Positions 20,852 through 31,221 of a DNA stretch of 64,000 nucleotides are shown one piece after another; within the stretch, counting starts at the first letter, position 1, and each line of letters opens with the position of its first letter. Made by a program: the position numbers and the translations under genes. The notes beneath the pieces were generated by a model that was not told the origin of the DNA, did not search any database, and worked only from the letters and a program-made list of their open reading frames with translations. Source of the DNA: Apiotrichum sp. Y4204 (Eukaryota; Basidiomycota; Tremellomycetes; Trichosporonales; Trichosporonaceae); assembly GCA_025531455.1 (NCBI GenBank), contig JAMYHL010000065.1, forward strand, positions 124,001-188,000. Direction: 5' to 3'.

Positions 20852-22329
20852 CTACTCTTCCTTTTGGGTGTAGCACTCTGGCGGGACATCATCATACAGG
20901 TCCTCAAGCGACCATTTGGGCCGCAGCGGGAGTCCGAACGGCTCGCCCTTGAGGCCGGCCTGGAGGCGCAGGATGCCGACCCACGCGATCATCGCTGCGT
21001 TGTCTGATGTCAGCGGGGGTGAAAGAGACATGAGGAAGATGAAAGCCGATAGGAGAAAGGGGATACTCAGGAGAGCATGTGTGATGAAAGCAACAGACAA
21101 AGACAGAGTCCCGAGAGGAACGCGCCGTGCCATTGGCACCGACCCACACTCACCAGTACATAGCTCCACCGGGGGATAATGCAGCGTGACGCCGGGATAC
21201 TCTTCGAGCATCTTGGCGAGTCTGGGGTCAGCCGCGAGCCCCTCCTTCAACCCACTCTTTGCGGAGGTACTTGTTACTCCCGACGCCGCCGCTGACCACG
21301 AGGCCGCGCACATCCAGCCCATGGAGGGCGATACACTGACGGATCTTGGCTATGATGTGCGCAACGGCGGTTTCCTGGAACGTTTTCGCCACCGCGCGCT
21401 GGATCGCGAGCGGAACAGGACCTTCTCCCGTCTGCGCTCCTTTACTCCCACGTTCCCACTCTTCCATCTCCACAGCCACTAGCCGCTCAGTGGCAGCAAT
21501 AAGCCCCGCAAAGCTGAATGCGAGCCGGTCCTTCCCGTCGCCAAGTGAGAGCGGGCGCGTGAGCCGCAGCTTTCTGCTATCATACGGCGGGAGCGGCTCG
21601 GCGGCCGCATACCGCTCCAACACGGGACCCAGCCCCAGCTCGCTATCGTGCGGGAGGCGGAGCGCGCGCGCCGTGCGATCAAACGCCGATCTGCCATCAG
21701 AAACACAGACACACAGACATAGAGTAATCTCACCCCACGGCATTATCGAGGGTATCCACCAGAATCTCAAACTCGCCCTCCGCGCGGGCGAGGACAAGCA
21801 GCGTATGCCCCCCGCTCACGAGGAGGGTGAGGAACGGATATCCCGGCGGCACGTCCTCTGTCAGCAGCGGAGTGAGTGCGTGTGCCTGCATATGATGGAT
21901 CCCCAGCACGGGCTTGTTTGCAGCCGCGGCGATCGCCCGCGCCGACGACGCGCACACCGAGAGCGACGACGGCATACCGGGTCCTCGAGTGTATGCCACT
22001 GCGTCGATGTCCGATATCGACAGCCCAGATTGTTCTAGTGCGAGGGCGATTGCGCGTGGCTAAATGAGTTATGTATTTGGATTCCCACCCACCATGTTCC
22101 CCATGTGGATCTGGACAGCCCGCAGGGGATGTATGCCCCCGAAACGCTCGTTCTCCGCGTGCTGCTTGAGCACGACAGAGGACAGGACGCGGCGGTCCGA
22201 GGTGACTACCGCCGCGCAGCTGTCGTCTGCGGAGGACTCGAGGCCGAGCACGCGGAGCGGGCGGGTGTGCAGTGCGCGCCGCGGGAGCGGGAGGGGCCGG
22301 AGGCACCGCGATGCGCGGAGAGGAAACAT
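20852..22329 (-). CDS. QRI7: Mitochondrial tRNA t6A synthase Qri7 (TsaD/OSGEPL1)
   Basis: Qri7 transfers threonylcarbamoyl to A37 of ANN-decoding mitochondrial tRNAs. Five exons (22329-22093, 22059-21734, 21690-21256, 21221-21154, 21003-20852) give 405 residues, against 407 in yeast. Four introns are 33, 43, 34 and 150 nt. The N-terminus MFPLRASRCLRPLPLPRRAL is Arg rich without acids and fits a mitochondrial presequence, which separates it from cytosolic Kae1. Family motifs are in order: LGLESSADDSCAAVV, YTRGPGMPSSLSVC, the metal-binding IHHMQAHALTP (HxxxH), LVSGGHTLL, DNAVGSAFDRTAR and GGVGSNKYLR. The C-terminal block DNAAMIAWVG is also present. All catalytic elements I can check are intact. 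Confidence 0.96.
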
Positions 22330-22667
22330 TTTGGATTGTTTGGATGTTTTTTGATGTGGTGGATGGAAAAGTCGCGAGTTGGTGAGTTTGGAGTGGAGGT
22401 GCGTGGTGGAGGCGGAATGGGACAGAATTTCAGTGGCACAACAGGTCAAGAGCTGTGTCTCGATTGTCCGACTCTCCCTCTTGCACAGGATATGATTAAT
22501 GCATGGGTAAGCTACTATGTGATATGGAGTTGGGGTCTGTGTTTATGTATCTATCTCTACCCTTCTTGATGTATCTGTCCTCTAACACTCTATTATGGCA
22601 ACATGGCTCGTCATCACACGACAGGTCCTGCGCTCATCGCTTCTAGCACCGCCTGCTCCGCCTGCTC
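22330..22667. other. Intergenic region, QRI7 promoter
   Basis: About 340 nt between the QRI7 start and the 3' end of the F-box-like gene. No coding potential seen. Confidence 0.45.
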
Positions 22668-24284
22668 CTACTCCACAGTCTGAAGCTCAAACGCTGCCGC
22701 GCCAACACGCGCGGCATACTCGCCCCTGGACGTAAATACAAGGTTCTCAAGCAGATCCGCAATCTCCTCGGCGTCCCAGCCGGTATACAGCATCTCGGCG
22801 CGGAGGGCTTTTGTGATCAGCCGCTCGACCTGGCGCGGGGACATGAGCGTGCCGTGGGGCAGGCCGAGGATGGCGGGATCGATGCGGGACGCGTCGACAA
22901 GCGTGTACTGTACCCGGGGGAGGTGGGCGGCGACGCTGCGGATAAACGCGGTGAGAAAGCCAATGTTGCCTGTGCGCTCGGCGTCGGCGTCCGAAAAGAC
23001 GATTGCGGGCGCGCTCGGGCGGAGCGAGGGAACGGGCGTGGCGGGGAACGAGGGGTCGACGACGTTGAAATTGTAACTTCTCGAGACTGGGGAGATTGGT
23101 GTCGTCGGCGACGTGGGGCTCGGCGGGAATGTGGGGGATACAGGCGAGTTTGTGAGCCACGAAAAGCGCTTGTTCCTCGTGCTTGTGCTGCCGACGGTCG
23201 TGGTCGATGCCTCGCGGTACGTCGAGCGCTGCTGGAATATCGGGGTCGGCGAATCGGCGCCGCCGGCCCCAGCGGCGCCAGCAGGCCCGGTGGAGAGGAA
23301 CGAGCGCGGGCGGGGCTTTGGTGCCGGCTGCTCGGGGACAAAGATGACGGTCACGGCACGGAGGGACTGGGGGTGGTCCCATGGCGCAAGAGGGCGGATA
23401 GGGCGCGGGGGGAGGGCCTGGGCGGCGGCGTCTGCGTACCGCGGGTACCGGACCGTCACGACGAGCGACTGGATGAGATTCGGCACGGGGCCGACGTACG
23501 CCGTCGCCGCTGGCTGGAGATGCTCGCTGTCCGTGACGAGCCACGAGGAGCGGCGGGACGCCTTTCCCACCGGGGAGCCGTCGCCCGCAAGCGTCGTAAA
23601 TGCGATGAGCTGCGTCGCGCGCGGAGGCAGGGGGCACGCTGTTGGAGGGTTGCCCTCCGCGTCTGGGCGGAGGCGCACGGTGTGTGCGCAACTGCATTGT
23701 AGAGTGAGATCTGCGATTTCCGAGTCGCGGGCACGCGACGGGCCGCGCAGATCGACAACCCTCGTACCGGTCAGAATGCGGGTCAGGCGGCGGCGCTCGT
23801 CGCGATTCCAGAGGACGCGGACGGAGAGGCCCGGGATGCCGTGCTCCATACTGGGAGTGGTGCTGGGGGAGGTGACGCGGAGGGAGGATACGCCGACGGG
23901 CGCGCAGAGCACCAGGTGGCGCGCGAGCTGGGCGTCCGCCATGTCCCGGAACGAGCGGGATACGAGACGGAGCTTGAGGAGTGCGGGGCGAGAGGCGTTC
24001 TGCATAATCGTCGCAATCACGCGGGGATATTCCTCGGCATCGATGATTGCGCCTGCTCCCCGGCGACGGTATGCCCCTCCGCGTGCGGTACTCCTGCTCA
24101 CAGAGGATATCCGCGAGGAGACCTGCGAGTGGGACGAGGCGATGGACGTCGACGAGTACTGCGACGCGGGGCGCGGTTTGGGCGCCGAGAGGAAGCGCAT
24201 AGACACGGAGCGCCGTGGGCCAAGGCTGGCGCGCGGCTCGGGCGTGTCCGACGGCGAGAGGAAACGGCGGATGGCCTTCATCAT
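22668..24284 (-). CDS. F-box-like protein of unknown target
   Basis: One uninterrupted frame of 538 codons. Residues 1-75 are Ser/Arg rich and likely disordered. Residues about 85-125 (EEYPRVIATIMQNASRPALL then LVSRSFRDMADAQLARHL) look like a degenerate F-box: hydrophobic positions and the LVSRSFRDM turn match, but the usual LP start is YP. The rest has no repeats I can name, only scattered hydrophobic blocks (IADLTLQCSCAHTVRL, NLIQSLVVTVRYPRY, SLRAVTVIFVPE), a Ser/Pro/Thr-rich linker (about residues 330-410), and a helical C-terminus (RQVERLITKALRAEMLYTGW). Tremellomycete genomes hold many such lineage-specific F-box-like proteins. A role as an SCF adaptor is inferred and weak. Either of the first two Met codons could be the start. 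Confidence 0.72.
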   Translation of the reverse strand: MMKAIRRFLSPSDTPEPRASLGPRRSVSMRFLSAPKPRPASQYSSTSIASSHSQVSSRISSVSRSTARGGAYRRRGAGAIIDAEEYPRVIATIMQNASRPALLKLRLVSRSFRDMADAQLARHLVLCAPVGVSSLRVTSPSTTPSMEHGIPGLSVRVLWNRDERRRLTRILTGTRVVDLRGPSRARDSEIADLTLQCSCAHTVRLRPDAEGNPPTACPLPPRATQLIAFTTLAGDGSPVGKASRRSSWLVTDSEHLQPAATAYVGPVPNLIQSLVVTVRYPRYADAAAQALPPRPIRPLAPWDHPQSLRAVTVIFVPEQPAPKPRPRSFLSTGPAGAAGAGGADSPTPIFQQRSTYREASTTTVGSTSTRNKRFSWLTNSPVSPTFPPSPTSPTTPISPVSRSYNFNVVDPSFPATPVPSLRPSAPAIVFSDADAERTGNIGFLTAFIRSVAAHLPRVQYTLVDASRIDPAILGLPHGTLMSPRQVERLITKALRAEMLYTGWDAEEIADLLENLVFTSRGEYAARVGAAAFELQTVE

Positions 24285-26151
24285 GGGTGCTGCCGGCCTG
24301 GCGTAGTGGGCGGCCTAGCGGAGTGGTGAGGGAGTGTAAACAGTGGGAGGAAAAGCTACTGCTAGAGCGGGGTTGAGCGATATATCGATTTGGCAATGTA
24401 CTGTAGCAGGCGTCAATCGCGAGTGTGAGGGTGAGCGCAGCGTCGGGTGAGCATCAGATCAGATATGAGACATGGGGTATCGAGCGTCAAGTAGTCGTTG
24501 AGGTTTGCGAGTTTCCGTTCCGAGTCTCGCGTCTAGGATCTAGGACCTAGGCGTCTCGCTTCTCGCCGGCATACGTCGTGCCATCAACAGCCAGAGCGCC
24601 AGAGTTGCAGGATCGCAGACAAGGTGGGCGGTGGCGGCCCGAGTGCGCCGCGAGGGGAGCGAGTGAGGAGAGCGAGAGCGACAGCGCGAGAGCGAGGGTC
24701 GAGAGGGTTCTGAGGGTCGAGAGGGTCTGGTGAGGGTCCAGTGTGCGGGGTAGCAGGCATGCGCGAGGGATCGAGGGACTGGGATGCGGGGGAGACACTC
24801 GACGTTTGTTGTCGTTTGCAGCAGGGGAGAGCGCGGAGCGCTGGAGCAGTGAGCGACGTGGGTCGCAGGCCGGCTTGAAGCTGGAAGAAGCCTCTTTGGC
24901 CTTTGCCCAATGCAGAATACAGAATGCGCCATCGGCACGCGCCTCGCACATCCCTCAATGCCCCAAGCTCCAAGCTTGCCAGCTGGCAATGGCGCAATGG
25001 CTGCTCTGCAACTTGGGCATATGGGCATGCTTGGCTAAAAAGCGTGTGCGGCGCCCGGACGCAGACAGAGAGAGATACACATCGGACATGCGTGGTGGTC
25101 GACGCTCTCGCGGTCGTATCAGGGCCAGAGCGAGGGCCGCGAGGGGCGCGAGGGGGGCGCGTTAGGGAATCACTGGCCGCTGGCCGCTAGTCGGATCGCA
25201 TGCGGATATGCGGGGTGGTGGCGCGTGGCGCGTGTCACACGTCGACCAAGGCGCGCAAGGCGGTTGGCTCATTCCCATTCGTGCGTGCGGAGCAGAGTGG
25301 GGGCTGTGGGTCTGTGGGTCCATGGGTCTGGGGGTTGACAGCGTGACTCGACCTCGCGACGTGCGATTCGGCCGCTGTGCGCGCTGTGGATCATGACATC
25401 CTGTTGTGGTTGGACGTCGGGAGGGATACAAAGTGTGTTTTGGGATTGAGATGAAGATCAATTCAAACGAAACGCCTACCGACACCCCGGGAGAATGGAG
25501 AATGACACCGAGGGCGAGCACGGTAATGTCCCAACGCCTGCCTCGTGCCTCTTGCGCCACCTTGCGCTCACTATCGGGCGCGTACCAAGTGTACATACCC
25601 ACGTTCCGCTCTTGTTGTGATCGTTATCGCCATTGTTTTTGTTTGTGTTTTATTGTCGGCCGATGCCGCTTCGGAAAGGTGGATCCAGATCAGATAGATC
25701 ATTCTGCAGATCCCTCCGCAGATCCATAGGCACCACCCGAAATCCCGGGATCCGGGGAGGGCCGAGACGGTCCGCGCCGCGCTCGCCAACGTCACTTATC
25801 TTACATGGCCCCGAGACCGATGAACGGCTCGGGCATCGGCGACGAGCTGCGTGCTGGCCGCGGGGCTGCGAACTGCGGGATTGTCTCGCGGGGTCTGCTT
25901 TGCTCTCCCGGGCTCTGCTTTGCGGTTTATTGCATTCCACACTGTTGCTCACGATGATTCCACACTACAGCTAACCTTGTCTGGTCCCACCTCATGACAC
26001 TGAATACTGATCACCTGACAGCCCACACAGTGGGACCCAGATCCAGAGTGGATCGGTGGGAACATTGGTCCATGGTGGCGACAGCGCCTCGGGGTACATA
26101 AACTCCTCAGCTCTCCTCTCTGAACAGACACCACCCCACACAAACTACACG
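24285..26151. other. Intergenic region, 1.9 kb
   Basis: No supportable gene. Short direct repeats of GAGGGTCGAGAGGGT type lie near 24690-24740, and G-rich CGAGGG-type repeats near 25125-25165. A CAGATCC-rich cluster lies at 25684-25725. The segment before 26152 holds CATAAAC and a pyrimidine-rich stretch that may be the next promoter. Confidence 0.5.
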
Positions 26152-26382
26152 ATGGAACCCAAAGACGACCAGGACACTGCGCTCGTGACCTTTTTCGCGC
26201 GCCACCCGTTCCGCCCTGTCGAGGACAAGTGCCGCGCAGACGGGCGGGTCGAGCATCCAGTCGGCGCCGAGGACGACCCCGAGCTGTGCTGCGACTGTGA
26301 CGAGGACGAGATGAAGATGCAGATATGGAAGCGGCGCGAAAAGGACATGGCGGGGATCATGCGTTTGCCGAGCATGGGCTAG
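26152..26382 (+). CDS. Small acidic Cys-containing protein, unknown
   Basis: A single-exon frame of 76 codons, from MEPKDDQDTALVTFF to GIMRLPSMG. It is charged, with a central CCDCDEDEMKMQ cluster after an acidic stretch and a basic-acidic KRREKDM region near the end. The ATG context (ACACGATGG) is good and the upstream pyrimidine-rich segment looks like a fungal leader. The composition is protein-like and differs from the shadow frames nearby. There is no signal peptide or membrane segment. No family recognised. Three Cys within four residues could bind metal; this is a guess. Confidence 0.55.
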   Translation: MEPKDDQDTALVTFFARHPFRPVEDKCRADGRVEHPVGAEDDPELCCDCDEDEMKMQIWKRREKDMAGIMRLPSMG

Positions 26383-27181
26383 GGATAGGTAGGTTGGAAC
26401 GCTTATTTGTGCTTATTGCAGTCTGTTCGCATACAACACGAAGCGACAAAGAAGGAATAACAAGGAGAGGGGAATGTACCGTATCCGCACAAGTCGCACC
26501 ATTCAGATAGCATATGAAGCAGTGCTTTTCCAAATCCATGTCCCCCGGCGTGTCCACATGTCGCACGCATTGGAGATGATCGCCGAGACAGCAGAGATGA
26601 AGCAGTGCATCAATGCCTATATCCCTCATCGTGCAGTCTGTCGGCGATGTGCACATTGCGGCATATACTGTACACCAAAAGACCACATCCGTACGTACGC
26701 CCGATACGCATGCTGCTGTGCTATATGCCATCCGTTGCGTTCGGCCCCGACCTCGGCACTGCCGGGGTGAACTGAGCCCACTGAACCCCGCCTCAACCTC
26801 GGCACGGCCGGAATGCCTTCAGTTCACCATCGTCGCCACTATTCCAGTGCACCAATGACTTGAAGCTCTAAATTAGCCAAGTGGATCCAAATCAGCCAGC
26901 CGAACCAGCCGACCGGATCCGGGATGGGAGAAGATGACAGGCGGTGCGGTGTGGAATGTTGGAGTCTACTAGAGTGGGATGGTGACTGCGATGAGAAGCA
27001 TCGTGCCGAGGCTGTGCGATGCGGACAGAGAACAGATAGTACTTAATAAGCGGCCGTCTTTGTTGACTTTAGTCTTTGCCAACTCTAGAAGTCCGTCACC
27101 TCTCGCCTCCACAACTTCTTATCCATCCATAACCCGAATCACGATCCAACCCCAAGCCAACCCAACACATTTCCTCACCCA
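26383..27181. other. Intergenic region with an inverted repeat
   Basis: No gene seen. GGTGAACTGA near 26768 is the reverse complement of TCAGTTCACC near 26819, and CCTCGGCAC.GCCGG occurs twice (about 26752 and 26795), giving a compact repeated and inverted element. Confidence 0.45.
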
Positions 27182-27673
27182 ATGTGCCCGTTCCACCGCA
27201 AGCCCGCCCTGACAGCCAAGGCTGTCGTCGTGGAGAAGGAGGCGCGCGCCGCGCTCGACGAGAAGCGCCGCTCGGGCGCAAACGGCATGGCCATCGCGCT
27301 CGGCGACGCGCCCCCCGCCTACCACCAGCTCAACTTTGGGTCCGAGCCTGTGAGCCTGTCCCGCTCGCCGTCCGACGCGTACTCGCACTCGCACGCGAGT
27401 CTCTCCCCCGACTCGCCGCTCTTGCCGCTCTCTCCCGGCTCTCCCGGATCGACCCTCCTCTCCCCCGACGCCACTGCCTCCTCCTCGCCCACATCGCTCA
27501 AGCCGCACGACCCCTGCGCGTGGGGCCACGACACGCGCCCGTCCCCCGCCCAGGCTGTCGCCAACGGCGCGTTGCACGTCGCCCTCTTCCCCTTCAGCCT
27601 CTTCTGCGAGAAGACACACCTCAAGTGCCGTAACTGCGGGGTACGGATTGAGAGGCGCAGGGTCCAGCAGTAG
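27182..27673 (+). CDS. Small protein with C-terminal Cys motif, unknown
   Basis: A single exon of 163 codons. The N-terminus MCPFHRKPALTAKAVVVEK is basic. Residues 55-120 are Ser/Pro rich (SPDSPLLPLSPGSP type). The last 35 residues form a hydrophobic helix-like stretch (NGALHVALFPFSLF), then CEKTHLKCRNCGVRIERR, with a C-x6-C-x2-C arrangement that could be a small zinc site. The ATG follows an AT-rich leader (CCATCCATAACCCGAATC). A plus-strand neighbour 0.8 kb upstream is also small and unknown. I do not recognise the family. The composition and clean start support a real gene. Confidence 0.6.
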   Translation: MCPFHRKPALTAKAVVVEKEARAALDEKRRSGANGMAIALGDAPPAYHQLNFGSEPVSLSRSPSDAYSHSHASLSPDSPLLPLSPGSPGSTLLSPDATASSSPTSLKPHDPCAWGHDTRPSPAQAVANGALHVALFPFSLFCEKTHLKCRNCGVRIERRRVQQ

Positions 27674-27969
27674 GCGGGCGTGGGACTGCGGCCCGGTCTG
27701 TCCAGAGTCGTACCACTGTTGTAAGCTGCCCGTATAGAGATGGGTGTGTAATAGTCCGTTATCGATGTATGTGATCAGAGTATGGCGTCCTCGGTCGATG
27801 AGAGTGTCCAGTGGGCCGGGTACGAGGATATGAATGCTGGGTCTCTGTTCTCCGCATTTGGGCAGTCAGTGAGGCCGCAATTCAGTTGGCTGCTACTTTG
27901 CACCATCACTCCCTCCTCCTCCGCACACAGCGCCCCCATCTACAGGCTCCCATCTCATACATCTCTCTA

Positions 27970-28797
27970 TCACGAGAGCTCGGCAACGTCAAGCGGGGGC
28001 AGCTCGTCGCCAACCGTCTCCCACCCCTCCGAGCCGAGCGCGACCATCTCGAGGAGCTTTCCCGCCCGCTCCAGGTCGTCATTAACAATAACGAGGTCGT
28101 GCGCGCCCGTCAGCGCGTGCTCAATCTCGGCCTTTGCGGCCGCCAGGCGCTTGCGGAGCGACTCGTCCGTCTCCGTGCCCCGCCCCGCGAGCCGCGACTT
28201 GAGGTGCGGCACGCTGGGCGGCGAGAGGAACAGGAACACGGGCAAAAGCGGAGGCGTCTGCTTGGGGCCGTGCACGTGCAGCTGCGCCACGCCCTGCAGG
28301 TCAATGTCGAGGATGCACCGGCGCGGGGACATGCCGCGCAGCGCTGCAAACGTGGTCCCGTAGCTGTGTGTGAGCATGAGATTGACTTGAAGGGGATTGG
28401 ACAATGGCGGAAAGAGATGATCACCACGCATCGCATCGCGCAAAGGTCGCACAGCTGGCATCATCTCCTAGCCATCGCGCCACCCCTCCCGGACTCACCA
28501 GTTCCCGCCAAACTCGGCCCACTCGAGAAACTCGCCCTGGCCAACACGCTGCATAAACTCGGCCTTGTCCACAAAGTTGTACTCGCGGCCGTTCAGCTCG
28601 CCTGCGCGCGGCGCGCGCGTCGTGTGCGACACGCTAAACCCAAAGGCGTCGGGATACTTTGCAAAGAGCGCCTTGAGGAGCGTCGACTTGCCGGTACCGC
28701 TGGGGCCGCAGATCACGAGGGGCTAAGATGTTAGTATGAGGTGGTACAGTGCTCGGCTTACCCGGTCGCGCACTGCCTGGCTTACTGCGCTGGCCAT
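27970..28797 (-). CDS. GUK1: Guanylate kinase
   Basis: Guanylate kinase converts GMP and ATP to GDP and ADP in the cytosol, feeding GTP and GDP-mannose supply. Three exons (28797-28762, 28722-28499, 28363-27970; introns 39 and 135 nt) give 217 residues. The P-loop [11 protein letters not shown] is at residues 17-27. The GMP-binding region holds [18 protein letters not shown] and [15 protein letters not shown], the last crossing intron 2. [15 protein letters not shown] carries the conserved Asp. FLFLSPPS and an SLRKRL block of the lid follow. The protein is about 20-30 residues longer than yeast Guk1 because of a C-terminal extension ending [10 protein letters not shown]. Confidence 0.97.
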
Positions 28798-29186
28798 CCT
28801 GAGCGAGGGTCGTATTTTGGTGGTTGGGAGTAGGGGAGTATACGGAGAGTGCCCGGCTGTGTGCTGGCTTTTGTGTATTGTCGACGTTGTGGTTGTCACG
28901 GACAGACACGATCAAAAAGGTAAAAGGTCGAAATCTGGGCTCATTGCTGGAACCGAGAGGGCTTGGCGTGGCGCGTGCCCTGGTGGCTCTTGGGGGAGGC
29001 ACTTCCTAAACTCAACAGTGACCGATCAGAGACCCCGAATGTAACACCTGGGTTTGCGCATGCCGCGCTATGCAATGGTAAGGCTCCGCTCCTCGAGCTG
29101 CTCTATCCTACACTGCATACTCTATAGTACCGACTGAACAATCCCAACCTGTCTCCCCAACTGGAGCCCAGCGCGCAGCGCGCAGC
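28798..29186. other. Intergenic region, GUK1 promoter
   Basis: About 390 nt between the GUK1 start and the NPA3 stop, both minus. No coding potential seen. Confidence 0.45.
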
Positions 29187-30490
29187 CTACGGCCTCGCCC
29201 AGGTTGTATCCACCTCCTGGGCTCCAAGCTCGGGCGCATCGTCGGCCTCCTCCTCCTCCTCCATCTGCCGCTCAATTCCCTCCCGCTCCCGCTCCCGCGC
29301 CTCGTAGTCTTCATATGCGTCCGCGCGATCGTTGCGCGGGTACGGCCCAAACGGATTCTTACCGGCACCAGCGACGCCCATGTCCGCCATCGCGCGCGCG
29401 AGGTTCGCCTCCTTGGCGGCCGTCTCCTTTGCCGCCTTGTCTGCGCGCGCGGCCGCCAGCGCCGGGCGGTACTCGCTGTCATTAGTGGAATCTCTGGGAA
29501 ATGGGGCGGATAGCGCTCGCTGCGCTCGCTACGCTCAAGACTCACGTCTCGTACTCGTTCCGCGCGGCGTCCACGGCCGCGAAAAACTCCTTCATCCCCT
29601 GCCCCGTCATGGCGCTGACGCCGACCGCGCGGAGGTTGTTGTAGAACTCCTCGAGCACAAGACACATGCTGCCCATGAGCGAGTTCATGTAGTTTTCGCC
29701 GTTTTCGTCGCGGCCCTTCTCGGCGAGGGCGGCCTGGAACGCCTCAAAGTCCTCCATCCAGTGCAGCGCAAAGTCGTGGGGCTCGACGTCAATCTTGTTA
29801 AACACCAAAATGAACGGGAGGCGCGTCTTGTACAGGATCGAGCACGCGTACAGCATGTTGCTCATGAATGTTGCCGGGGAGGTCGTGCGCGGCGTGTCAA
29901 TCACGTACGCCACGACTGTCGGCAGGGAAGACGCGATCGCGTCCGTGATGATCGCGCCCGAGGCGGACCATGTGAAGATCTCAATCTGGCCCGGCGTGTC
30001 CACGAGGATGTAGCTGGTATAAGCAAAGTTGCGCATGACATTGGCCGCCACTCACTCGACGGTCTCTGCGCGCTTCTCAACAAAGCCGAGGACCTGGTCA
30101 AACTTTGTAGTAAATAGATTCAGCGCGGTCATGATTCCTCCATTCGGTCCCAGGTTGTACTGCTTCATGACCTCCTTGTAGTCGACCGTGTCGCGAATAT
30201 CAATATTTGCAGCGTACGGCATGTGGCTGACCGCCGGGTCGAGGTTGAGGATGTACGGCGCCTGGTCCCTGCTGTGGAGGTACGAGTTGAGGCGCTGCAT
30301 GAGCGTCGTTTTGCCCTGCGTGTGAGTGAGGAGCCCATGCGGCTGGAAACAGAGGGAGGCAGCTGCAAGCACTCACCGAGCCGGCCATGCCGATGACAAG
30401 GATCGTAACGGGCTCCTTTTTCGCCTCGGACGCCCCGGGCGCAGCGGGAGGCGCGGCCTCGGCCGCAGAGGTAGATGGGGTCGGCTCCAT
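29187..30490 (-). CDS. NPA3: GPN-loop GTPase 1 (Npa3/XAB1)
   Basis: Npa3/GPN1 is an essential GTPase that assembles and imports RNA polymerase II. Four exons (30490-30377, 30315-30056, 30013-29546, 29475-29187; introns 61, 42 and 70 nt) give 376 residues, against 385 in yeast. After a 28-residue Ala/Pro-rich N-terminus comes [20 protein letters not shown], with the P-loop split by intron 1. The defining GPN loop [32 protein letters not shown] (G3) and FNKIDV (G4) follow. The C-terminal tail is acidic and charged ([19 protein letters not shown]) as in GPN1, not GPN2 or GPN3. Confidence 0.97.
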
Positions 30491-30794
30491 CGTGCAAGTG
30501 TGGATGTATGGGTTGTACGCTGAGCTCGAGGTGGTGCTCGTCAACTTTTGTTGCGACGACGAACGGCCGACGAAGAGCGGTGACATCAGCAGCAGCGAGC
30601 AAATCTCTCCCGGAGCGAGATGGGTGGCGGACACACCTCCACCCTGCGCCACCCAGCTAAGCAGTGCCACATCCCGAGGCGCCGTGGTATCCCCGCTGGC
30701 AAGAAGAGTATTGGGGAGGAGGCATTAAAGTACTGCCCTCTTCTTTGCTGTGGACCTCATCCATTCGATACTCCACATGAAAATATCGTGCCAG

Positions 30795-30802
30795 TCACGT
30801 GA
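30795..30802. promoter_or_regulatory. TCACGTGA octamer upstream of NPA3/CDC42
   Basis: A palindromic CACGTG E-box about 305 nt upstream of NPA3, the same octamer as near 63441 and the core at 3236. Regulatory role inferred. Confidence 0.35.
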
Positions 30803-31193
30803 TGGTCTCCTTCGCGCGCTCTTGCAGTCTTGAGGATCATCGACGTTTTAGACTCTGGTGCATGGGCGTGGATCGGCTGGCCCGTTTTGCCCCTTGAATC
30901 CCGGATCGACTCCCTGAGCTTTCTGCCCCTGGCTCACGCTTCAACCCCCGCCTTGACGCTTCGCTCAACACGCTCTGTCCGAGCTTGGCCCCTTTTTCCA
31001 AGCACCTCAAGCGCGCACCGTTTAGCCCGTTAGCCTGCCAGTAGCGTGTGTGGGCCCCCTGTGCATCATTCTGCTTCCGCTAATCCACACAACAGCGGAT
31101 CCCTTGTGCCCACGGTCCACGGCTCACGGTCCACGGTCACTTCCCCGCGCAAGTCCCCCCCTCTTCCTCTTCTCATGGCCCCCTTTTGAGCGC

Positions 31194-31221
31194 TTTTTTT
31201 TTTTTTTTTAAAAAAAAAAAA
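31194..31221. repeat. Homopolymer T16-A12 tract
   Basis: Sixteen T are followed directly by twelve A. Such a rigid, self-complementary tract usually excludes nucleosomes. It sits in the NPA3-CDC42 intergenic region. Confidence 0.9.

Noticed and set aside
24547..25028. Overlapping minus-strand frames (134-162 codons)
   Set aside because: Three frames are open at once over the same DNA, with repeat-driven Leu/Ser/Arg content and no conserved feature. Likely chance openness.
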